A DNA stretch of 64,000 bases from Linnemannia schmuckeri. Taxonomy: Eukaryota; Mortierellomycota; Mortierellomycetes; Mortierellales; Mortierellaceae. The notes under the pieces were generated by a model. The model did no database searches, was not told the origin of the DNA, and was given only the letters and a program-made list of their open reading frames with translations. The first letter of the stretch is position 1; each line of letters starts with the position of its first letter. Shown here piece after piece: positions 47,403 to 57,258 of the stretch. Where the stretch lies: NCBI GenBank assembly GCA_029449235.1, contig JANATG010000004.1:1798001-1862000 (forward strand), written 5' to 3'. A program made the position numbers and the translations under genes.

Positions 47403-49356
47403 ATGCAGATCCGAACAGCGGCGCCATCTCCCAATCAAGCAAGGACCAAGGACACGCTTCCAGCGGATTTAAGCACTGTCTTGGAGAAAGCCAGGATCGA
47501 AAACGGGATCCCAGGAATGAGCGTCGCTGTCATGTACAAAGGCGAGCTCCTCTTTGCGGATGGGTTTGGAAAGCGAAATGAAGAGGATCCCTTTACCAAA
47601 GACGTATGAATGTTTCTTCTCCTCTTCCATATCTTCTCTTTACAGTGTATGTTTGTTTAAAAAAAATTCAAAAGTCGCCAACACGCAAATTCACTGCTCC
47701 TTTTCTTTGTTCAAAAATTGTTTATAGACACTTATGCCTGTTGGATCCCTGACAAAGGCATTCACTGCCACGACTATTGGCGAGCTGGTTGCAGAAGGCA
47801 AGATGGATTGGGATGCTACTCCTGTCAACACCTACCTGCCCGAGTTTGAACTCAAGGACCCTGTCGTCACCTCACAGTTGACCCTGGTCGATCTCCTCTC
47901 CCACCGCACCGTATGTCTACGATACCTCGTTGTTCAACTTTCTGGATGCGAAATTTTTCACATAACATGAACATGCATCGAACTAACCCATTTTTTTTTT
48001 TTTCGTTTTTCTTTATCCCTATTTGCAATAGAATCTTCCCAGGGTGTTCCTGCGATGGGCCAAGGCGAAAAAGAGTAGGGCCGAGCTGATCAAGTATTTG
48101 AAGTACGCAGACCAACCTTCGAAGCTCACATCCAAACTCAATTATAGCAATACCATGTACGCCGTCGCAGGAGAAGCTAGTGCTAGGGCTGCGGGCGTTT
48201 CATACGAGGAATTGGTCAAGACCAAAGTCTTTGAACCTTTGGGCCTGAATAACACCGGGTTCTCGCAATCGACGATGAAGCATTTCTCAGATTATGCTCT
48301 GCCCTATGGTGCGGCCTCCTTTGAAGATGCCAAGAGGGGTAGCTTCGTTCCTGGAGAACTGATTGAAGACTACCTGAGGGATGCCCCTGCTGGTGACATC
48401 TACTCGAACGTACTCGATCTTGTTAGATGGGGTCGGGTAGTATTGAAGGGTGGAGAGGTGGACGGGAAGCAAGTGTTGAACAAAGAGAGTCTTGCGGAGA
48501 CATGGACAGCACATACATTTTCGCTTGCGACGAGACGGTCGCCTGATTTTGCGCCTTTTCAGGGGTACGGTTTGGGATGGTTCATCGATACCTACAAGGG
48601 GCATGCCAAGTATAGCCACGGTAAGTGTCGGTGTTCTAATTTTCTTTTGTTCCTTTGACACATGTAGTCAACAGTGATTTATCAACGCCGTCCTCCTTTT
48701 TTTTCATTTTTTTTTTCTGAAGATACAGCTGCTGAGCATGTTTGAAATTTTGCTCATTACATTCTTTTCTTCTTGATATGAGTATAGGTGGGCTGATTTC
48801 TGGGTACAAGTCAGGACTTGACATTTATCCAGACCTGGATCTAGTCATCGCTGTCCAAGCAAATGTCAACAAGGCTGCCCTAACTGAACACTTGTCCCAC
48901 TACATCCTGGACGAACTCTTGGACCTACCCAGGACCCAGGACTGGCTGTTTGGTGTGTCGCTTGAGGAGACTGAGGCGGAGTACACCAGCGCGGAAATGG
49001 CGGTCAAAGGCGAATTCCCTGAAAAGATCGAGAACCGACCCCCCGTTCATGCCTTGAAGGAGTATGCTGGAGTCTACACCCACCTGGCCCATGGGGATAT
49101 CTCAATCGTTTACAACGAAACGGAAGACGCGCTGTATTTCAAACATCCAGCGTTCAACACCAAATTGGAACATTATCATTTTGAGATGTTCAAGACTGTG
49201 CTGAAGATGTTTCTGAATGCTTGGGCAGTGGGAATTTGGTTTGAGACGAGGCCTGATGGGAAGGTTGGGGCATTGACATTGATTGAGCCTGGGAATAAGG
49301 AGACTGTTTTTGAGAGGAAGGTTGCACCCTTGACTGCGGCAGGCAAGGAGGAGTAG
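47403..49356 (+). CDS. Serine hydrolase, beta-lactamase/peptidase S12 type, copy B (intact)
   Basis: The only intact member of the array. Four exons: 47403-47603, 47728-47910, 48032-48620, 48788-49356; 513 aa; all donors and acceptors canonical. The fold is that of class C beta-lactamases, LACTB and CubicO proteins, with nucleophile and general base in SLTK (Ser74, Lys77), Tyr166 in NYSNTMYAVAGEA, and an HGG triad (His324) in the place of KTG. The C-terminal 150 residues match the DUF3471/Pab87-like domain (LKEYAGVYTHL ... LEHYHFEMF). No signal peptide or membrane span is seen, so the protein is probably cytosolic. Family members cleave or transfer acyl groups on peptides, often D-configured ones, or esters; the substrate here is unknown. 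The ATG 47403 is preferred over an upstream in-frame ATG at 47343 because that one lies only 7 bp after the TATA box. Confidence 0.92.
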
Positions 49357-50088
49357 GAGGACAAGGGATGTGAATTGCAGTATTAAATTCAAATATATAC
49401 AACACGATAGGCGTGTCCTTCGAACAAACAAAACAAAACGGGTCACTTTTTTGTTCATTAATGTCAATCGCTCAACCAATTAGGACATATTTGTGCTCGT
49501 CGAGTTGGTTTTTTTTGTCATCGTTTTCTTTAATATTTTTCTTTCCTTCATCTCGCATCAGTACATTGTTGCCACAATAGAAAAGGCGAAAAGTTTACGT
49601 TTGCATACCACACTCTAGCTTCGCGTATTTTTTTTCTAGGCGGTCCTCCACAACCATACCATAATGAGCAAGGATTCAATCGCCAAGAACAAAAAAAATG
49701 CTTCCTGTGAACCATAGGATATCTATCTTGGCATGCATTAATTTAAACAAGAGGAGCTGGAATTTTTTCTGAAAGGGAATTTTGGTATGCACCTTGCATG
49801 GGACAAGGATCGACTCGGATGCTTCCGGGGTTTTACGCCTTGATAGGTCAGCCTTGAAGTTTGTGTGTCTGTGTTTTTTTTTCTCTTGGCAAACGCTGGT
49901 GCCTCAGTCGACTCTCATCGATTTCCTAACAAAGAAACGCGTTGCAGACCACAGTCGCGAGAGAAAAAAGAAAATAAACTCTTGAAGTTCACACTAAAAT
50001 CGCGCGTATATAAAAAGGTTTACAATCCGACCACAACAAAGAATTAACAGCGATCCATTCTCCAACCCATTCTGACACGACCTCCAAC
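49357..50088. other. Spacer hydrolase B / pseudogene C
   Basis: 732 bp with the 3' flank of B and the promoter of C, including a TATA box TATATAAAAA at 50007-50016, about 73 bp before the ATG of C. No further gene. Confidence 0.6.
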
Positions 50089-51983
50089 ATGCAGGTCCCA
50101 CGAGCAACAGCAACTCCATGCCCCAGCCCGACTGCAAAGATCGATCTTTCGGGACTAAAAGGGATCTTGGATGCAGCCAGGATCAAGAACGGGGTTCCAG
50201 GAATGAGTGTCGCTGTGATGTACAAGGGCGAGGTTATCTTTGCCGAGGGGTTCGGAAAGCGTAAAGAACATCAACCCTTCACCAAAGAGGTTTGTACACA
50301 TCAACGCCATTTCAAAATTCTTTGTCTCGCGAACGACGACAGAGGGACGTAAGATAATCCCTGTTTTCACCTTTTTTTGCACGCCCCGAAACGAAAATAG
50401 ACAATCTCACCAATCGGATCGTTGACGAAGGCAATTTCCTCGACGGTAAATTGGAGAACTGGTCGCTGAAGGAAAGATGGATTGGGACGAGACGCCCGTC
50501 AACAAATACCTCCCCGAGTTTGAGCTCAAGGATCCTATCGTCACCTCACAGCTGACCATGGCTGACCTGCTCTCCCATCGCGCCGTACGTCTCCTTCGCT
50601 CAAGTGTTCCTTTTTTTTTTTTCGTTCTTACAGAAGTCATACGCTTCCAAGGGCTCACTTTTTATTTGCCATTTGTGTTCCATCGACGTTCATAGAGATT
50701 GTCGCCAGCGGTGGGTCTGTTATGGTTCAGATCCCGCACCCCATGACGCGAACTCATTACCCGTCTCCGATACGCATCCATGCCATCAAAACTCATTGGG
50801 AACTTCAACTACAGTAATGTTATGTGTGCCGTTGCCGGGGAAGCCGCCGCCAATATCGCAAGCACCTCATATGAACAGCTTGTCCAAGATAAGACCCTCA
50901 CTCCCCTGGGACTGTCCAACGCGGGGTTCTTACAGAGTGCAATGAAGAAACTAGAGAACCATGCGGCACCGTATTTTGCAGATTCATTCGCGGAAGCTCA
51001 AGCAGGGGAGTTCCGAAGAGGAAGTATGATGAGATTTATATGGCGTTTGCTCCAGCAGGAGACCTGCATTTGAATGTGTTAGATATGCTGAAGTAGGGAA
51101 AGGCTGTTGTGGACAGTGGGAAGGTGGAGGAGGGCGTGGAGATGACTGTGACGTCACAAAGTATTGTTCGACAGTCGCCAATGCCCGAGATGTCGGTTTC
51201 TTTTACCTATGGTCTTGGATGGGGGTTGTATGTCTACAAAGACCGCAACTGTTATTCTCACTGTAAGTCATTATCCCTGCTCTCCATTTTTTAGACTCGC
51301 GTCCCCTGAATTTACGGGACAAACACGCTGCTCACTCTAATTTCTTCATTCTTTTTGCTTACTCTTGTGTAGCGGGAGGATACCCGGGTTTTAGTGCAAA
51401 CCTGTCACTCTTTCCCGACCACGACCTGATCATCGCTCAGCTCACAAACATCCACCCCACAAAACTCACTCCCTACAACAATTTCTTCATCGCTGACAAA
51501 GTCCTTAACCTCCCCGTGTACACTACCCACCATGACTGGCTATTCGACGGGTCCGTGAAGAAGACCGCCAAGATTTATGAGGACCTTGAGGAGGATCGAG
51601 AGGGGAAGAACTCGCCGGTTCGGACTGAGGGAACGGTGTCGGTGCTTCCGCGTGAGGAGATGGTGGGTCAGTTTGCGAACCCGCTCTATGGGATCGTCAC
51701 CATCATCTCCATTTCCCAGTCTAAGGAAAAGGAGGGAAAGGATGAGGGATTAGAGTTTAGGTACAACGAGTACAGGAGCAAGGTGGAGCACTACCACTAT
51801 GAAACGTTCAAGACCGTATTGGTGGATTTAGGTGCCACTGAGGCGAGGTTGGTTAGTTTTGAGACAGGGAGCGATGGACATGTCTCTGGGCTGAGCATCA
51901 ATTTCGAGCCTGACTTGGTTCGATTTGTCAAAGTCAAAACGTCTGTTGAGGCTACCGCCACTGTTGCTGAGAAGGAGGAGTAG
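50089..51983 (+). pseudogene. Serine hydrolase, beta-lactamase/peptidase S12 type, copy C (frameshifted)
   Basis: Recognisable along its full length but broken. Exon 1 (from ATG 50089) is open. In exon 2 (from 50401) one extra A in the run 50448-50450 shifts the frame just after the SLTK motif and brings a stop at 50467-50469. In exon 3 an in-frame TGA lies at 50744-50746. An indel near 51021-51025 shifts the frame again, and a TAG at 51094-51096 replaces a codon that is Trp in copy B and Tyr in copy A. The last exon (51373-51983), preceded by a normal donor at 51263 and an intron, is fully open, contains the HSGG box and DUF3471-like domain, and is almost identical to fragment D. The decay is therefore limited to the first three exons. 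Confidence 0.88.
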
Positions 51984-52060
51984 AAGAGGTAATGGCAGCA
52001 GTGGGTTGTTGTGGGACGAGTAGAAATGATAGAATACAAGCAGAAAGTTTTATTAGCGAA
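51301..52060 (+). repeat. Direct repeat, right copy (760 bp)
   Basis: Right partner of 43361-44120. It includes the end of the last intron, the whole last exon of copy C and about 75 bp of 3' flank. Divergence outside these limits is abrupt. Confidence 0.92.
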
Positions 52061-52161
52061 ACAAGTGAAAACGGGACAAAAAAAGCAAAAAAAAAAAAAA
52101 CTGCGGGTGGAGCTATCCTTGTGGTATAAGGTAGGTGGGAGAGTGAAAGAAGACGAGAAGT

Positions 52162-55100
52162 CTAAGGGTTACCGTTGTTCTGAAGTATAGCAGGTTTGGG
52201 CTTGTTAGAAGGTACCTGGCCGTAGAAATTAGCCTTATCCAATGGACAATGGTTGAGGTTGGTACCCCACCAGGCTGGGAAATCAATCTCATGAATTTGT
52301 AACGTGAAAAAAATCACCAGCGCCGACACGGCAACCCCAGAATCAAGCGCCGCCGAGAGGACATAATTGAACCGCTGGTACCAGTCCTTGTAATATCGTT
52401 TCACACAATACTGGAAACAGAACCCGACGACGAGCCAGTTGGCGTACTGGAAGGGTCTTGCCGGAGGCATCATGCCTGTGGAGGTCAAGAGGATAGGGAT
52501 ATGGATCTGGTCGAGGACCGTGCCGGGGAACTGTCTGGAGATAAGGTAGAAGGGGATGGGGATGAGCAATCCTGCGATGAAAAAGTACATCAAGGGGTGG
52601 TAGATGGATGTCGAGCCAAACATGCGTTCAGGCGCAATGACTCCCCAGATGACCGAGGCCGAATAAAAGACGTTGGCTGAAAGACAGGTGAAATGTCCTC
52701 CCTCGGGTGTACAGATGTTGGGTCTTGTCGAAAGTAACCAGTTAGCGGTAATTAGGTTGACAAAGCCCGCAATAAACGTGCCAATCAGCTGGGTCATGAA
52801 CATGATTCGGGGCGGGATCTTCATGTACTGACCCAACTTCAGGTCACCCAGAAACGACATGGCATGCGACATCGAGATGTAACCATAGGTCTTGAACGTC
52901 ACGTTGGCAATGGGACGACCAGGGAGGATGTATCCGATAATAAATTCTGTCAAGATGTTGAGTCCCGGTTGCTGGTTGGTGACGGCCTGGATGAGTCCGA
53001 TTGGTAGTGAGAACAGGGCCGAGATTCCCACAGCGAGGAGGACGCACCACCAGGGGAGGCCATAGTTCCAGACTTCACAGGTGACTATTGATAGCGTGAC
53101 GGTGATGCAGAAGAGGGTGAGGTACCACCATTCGGGAACTTCCTTGTAGGCCTGCATCAGTATGTAGTGGATATCTTGGCTGGCTCCGCGTGCCTCCTTC
53201 CATTGCGCCCAGATCTGCTTGCGGTGGTACAGGAACGTGTGTGTCAAAATTGCCGTCAATCCCGCGAATCCAATTCCGTAGCTATTTCATTCATGGAGGG
53301 GGTCTTGTTAAGAAAATGTGCGAGAGTTATTTAATGCTTCAATAACTGTAAGCGGATTAAAAAGAGGGAAAATACCTGATGGCAAAGAAGGTGGCGATTC
53401 GTAGTGGTCCATAGGCTTTGTACATGGGCTCATCAAGAGTCTTTGCGGGAGTCAATATGGACAAGGTGTCGTAGTAATACCCATCGGTCGTGAACAGCTT
53501 AGAGGTCAAAATCGGGTACATTTTCGCGCTCCAGATATCCAGATAATACGCAGCAGGGACCATGATCCAGGCAATCAAGATGAATCCGAGCATGATGTTG
53601 ACCTGGGCCCACCAAGGCGTAATGAGAGGTGATCCCAAGAATGCAGTAATGGTATTCCAATCCAATGATAGCACACCCAAGCCCAGTCCCTGTGATCCCG
53701 TCATCTGCGACAGCACCACATTCGAAGGTTGGATATAGCAAAGGAGCGTCAAGGCTGTGATGGCTGGGAAAATGTATGCCGGGATCCAGTAATACACAAA
53801 CGAACCGATCGCAAATGCTGCAAAGAACTTTTGCCGGGTCCATTGTCCAGGGGCGAGTTCCTCCCGGCGATGGAGGGTATTGAACAGAGCGACGGTCGCC
53901 AGGTTGGAAGGCCAGATCATGGCTGCTGGATAGACGAGGTACCGACGTAGGATTCCTGCCATACCGTAACCGACCAGTTGTGTGGTGAGGATCAAGAGCA
54001 GGTTGGCGAGGAACCCGAAGTCCTGTTTGTAAAAGACGCGTTGGATGACGATGATGTCTACGGCGTAGGCAGTTCCTGCTCCACAGTTAGCCATGATGGT
54101 GATAAGGACGTGTTCCTTGACATTAAAGGGTCCTGGGTTGAGTGTTAATGTCCTGCCTAAGAAGCTGTACTCCGTAGTTGGGAGGACCTTTGCCATGAAC
54201 TTTCCGATCCTATATGGTTGTGACGGAAGGGTTCAACGAGGAAAGTGAATCCATGCACATATGCATAAAAAAGAGGTGGGATAAGGTTTTAGTAGCAATA
54301 GTTTGTTGTCTAAAAGGCAGACACAGTTGTATAATGAGCGCTCCTGTTGCCTCTTTCTCTCTAGATCTCGACGGTATAGTATATCTTCCAAAATCTCATT
54401 CTTTGTGTATTCGCCCCTTTTGATCCTACAATTCCGATGGTTCCCATCTCTCCTGCTTATTCCTCTTGTTCCGCTTGTTAAGTTCTTCTGTCTGCCTCCA
54501 TTTTATCCTTTGTTCCTTGTTCTTTATATCCCGATGTCGAACTAGCCATTATTCTATATATTTTTTTCAAAATAAGACTTACGGATAGGACAGCAGTTGA
54601 ATGACCAGCCCGGAGACAACCATGGGGGCATCGCGAAAGAAGCTGTTTGTTGTTGTTGTGCATTGTAAACAAAGAAGTTTGTCAACCTTGATTTTATCGG
54701 TTCAGATATTGGTTTGCAAGATGAAGTCATCATGTGCCATTGTGATACGCATTAGCTATCCGATCAAAAGTCAACTTACAAAAACTGTGTATATGCCCCA
54801 CGGAGATGAAACGAACGCAAGGGCAAATTTGGACACACCCAGCCGATGTGGATAGAATAATGGAATCGAGATCAAAAATCAGTCAGAAACAAAAAAAAAA
54901 AAAAAAAAAAAAGACGAAAGGTAAACACCATTAGTCAGACACGCATGTGTAATCACCAACAGTATCAGTTCACCACTCTCCATACATGTCCGTGCACAAC
55001 TCTTGTCATAGACTCGTCCAGTCTCAGCCCATTAACCTTAATCCGCTCCGACATGGAGACCATCTCTTATTCCAACCTCCGTTCTTTTCTTTTCTTTCTT

Positions 55101-55611
55101 AACATGTTACCTGGTTGACAAAGGACAAGGACAAGATAGAAGCAAGGCCCATAACCCAGAACCGGAATGTCAAACATGGTATCGAAGGATCGTCCGTGTT
55201 CGACACCACTGCTGCTACTTCTGCAACTGGCGATACTTCGTGTCCATGCTCGTCCTTTAAGTTATCTCCTTCGCTGCTATCATCCGAGTCCGAATCTGAA
55301 CACGAATTTATCGGTCGATGTCCCAGCTCTTCTCGTTCGTCGTCACTTGAGGATGAACTCTTCTTCTCGTCGCTCGCAGAGAGTAATCCCTTACTGTCGC
55401 CGACGTCAGAGGAAGAGGAAGAGGATATGGTCATGGTGGATTCAGACCCATACGCAGTCTGTTGGAAGAGCGGAGACGATAGTGGTGGGGGCGACGACGG
55501 TAGTGGTGGTAGTGTCGGTGGTACTGCATACGAGATCCTGTTGAGTTCCTGCATCGGTGTCATTTCTCCGTCTTTGTTATCGTCTCGATCCTTGCGTCTG
55601 CCTGATGGCAT
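52162..55611 (-). CDS. OPT-family oligopeptide transporter
   Basis: Proton-coupled importer of small peptides in the plasma membrane. Exons: 55611-55111, microexon 54784-54780, 54642-54583, 54209-53376, 53281-52162; 839 aa. Residues 1-150 are a Ser/Asp/Glu-rich cytosolic tail, then the first span (FWVMGLASILSLSFVNQ). Family blocks are seen: VVSGLVIQLLSYPIGKFMAKVLP, the NPGPFNVKEH signature, and KIPPR within LGQYMKIPPRIMFM; the rest is a chain of about 14 hydrophobic segments. Exon 1 ends in phase 0 but the next clear exon needs one leading nucleotide, so a 5-nt exon (TTTTT) between AG and GTAAG is required. It gives NQ-FFFF-RDAP, the usual four residues between NQ and R. The stop is 178 bp from the convergent pseudogene C. 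Family call firm; microexon inferred. Confidence 0.9.
54780..54784 (-). other. Predicted 5-nt microexon of the OPT gene
   Basis: On the minus strand the context is CACAG|TTTTT|GTAAG. Upstream in the sense direction, the 189 nt from 54975 down to 54787 contain no AG at all, as expected between a branch point and the first usable 3' splice site. Candidate branch sequences (CTGAC/CTAAT) lie in that stretch. Confidence 0.7.
54891..54912. repeat. Poly(A) run, 22 nt, in OPT intron 1
   Basis: T22 on the sense strand, upstream of the predicted microexon acceptor; it may act as its polypyrimidine tract. Confidence 0.9.
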
Positions 55612-57258
55612 GTCTGTTTCTCTTGGTCTGTCGAAGGAAGAACCGGCTTGGCAGATTTTTGTTGGAGATGAATACTAATGGTGATATCTGTTGCTTGGTG
55701 ACCTGTTTTGTTCGTGTCACAGTTCTGTTTTGATGTCCAAGGAAGGAACGAAATGTATGAAGGTTGAGAGAGGTCAGTTGAAGATCATAGGACACATTGT
55801 AATTGCGGCTGTTGTGTGTGAGTGTGAGGGAGGAACTGGTAAGAGAAGTAAAAACAAAAGGGAGAGAAGAAAAAATAGACGACGGCTGTGCCTTTTTATT
55901 CTTTTTGACTCGAAAGGGGGAGGAAAGTGAGGGTAGAAGTAGCATTTGTGTGGTGTTGTTATATCGGGGAAAAAAAGATGGAAGGAGGGCACGGATCCTT
56001 CTTTTCTTCCAAATTGAATGGAAACGAAGGAAAGGAGATAAACAACAAGACATCGAGGATCTAGCCCTCGCATGTGTTAATGTTTACCTGCTGTCGATAT
56101 GAGAGTGGTGATGACTGGTAAGAGGTACGGTAGAGTGCCGTGTCTTCAGTTCCTGGTGGTGATAACTACTGTCGACCGTTTATGTGTGGTGAATAGACGA
56201 TATGAGTATGTGTGCAAAAGAGGTAACATTCAATCTGGTGATAGAGGATAAGAAGGAGCGAGAAAGAACAAAAGATCTTTTTGTCTACGCGGTTCTTTTG
56301 TCTTCGTTTCAATCACGACCGCGTAGACAAAAAGCTCTTCGCGCTTTGTTATAAAGAGTGACCATGGTGTCATCGAGCATTGGTATATCATTGGCAGGGC
56401 ATCCAATCGCCGGAAAACAAAAGGTTGAACCAGAGTCTCACGCATGTCATTCCTATAATCCTCCGCATTCCATCGACCTCTATGGCGTCAATCCGCATCG
56501 TTCATTTCTCTCTGCTCTTCCTCGCCGCAATGAATATGTCTGCCCACCAACATGGATAGAGCAACGTCCCCTTTGCTCGTGCGCAACAAGCTAGCTTGCT
56601 AGATAGCTGTCTATCAGATGAACTGCAGGCCGGGTTGAAAGTATTATGCATATCCATGCCACTACCGCTATCATTAACCAACAATCAACCAGTCGATTAT
56701 TCCAGATCCAGCTTTCAACCGGCTTCAAACTTACGTTGATCTGTTGAAATTGTGGAGGGGGAGCTCAGCCACGAAATGGCTTTTTGGACATTTCACCACC
56801 TCTTGAACATTGAAAAACAGAAAAGCACTCACGCAACCAACAAAAAAAGATCAACGAAACGTAGAGCGAAAAGAAAAGGCGACATAATGGTTCGCAAGCA
56901 AAATTAGTTATTATTATGGTACAAAAAAATGCATGAAAGGCGATAAACCCGTGGATGGATAACAAGGATAGCAAATGATGAATGATGCCACAAAACTGCA
57001 ACAAAAAACTCAAAAAAAAAATATCCAAGGCGCCTCCTATAAAAAGGGGGCTGGTCTGGCCTTGGTCGTAAGTTGGTCCTTATGCGGCCAAACGTTCAGG
57101 TGCTTCGGAACCCCCTCAGGAAATCCCTCTCAATCCCAAACGCGGCCTCTAAACTTCAATAGCTGTTTGATTGATCGATGGGATATGGAAAAGCAAGGCT
57201 GTTAGTCACTCTATATCTCATTACTTGTGGATAACATAACCATATCACTCAAAAAAAA
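55612..57258. other. Intergenic region OPT / CLIP-170 homolog
   Basis: 1.65 kb with the OPT promoter (C/T-rich in the sense strand) and the 3' flank of the CLIP gene. It contains a perfect 17-bp inverted repeat at 56277-56334. Its open frames are short and show no recognisable domain. Confidence 0.6.
56277..56334. repeat. Perfect inverted repeat, 17-bp arms, 24-nt loop
   Basis: Arms 56277-56293 (CTTTTTGTCTACGCGGT) and 56318-56334 (ACCGCGTAGACAAAAAG). It would form a strong hairpin in RNA or a cruciform in DNA. No terminal duplication or element body was identified around it. Confidence 0.9.

Noticed and set aside
54785..54865. Open, partly hydrophobic stretch (minus strand) directly before the OPT microexon, which could be a normal exon 2
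   Set aside because: No AG exists on the sense strand between about 54975 and 54787, so it has no possible acceptor, and its translation does not fit the conserved OPT region.
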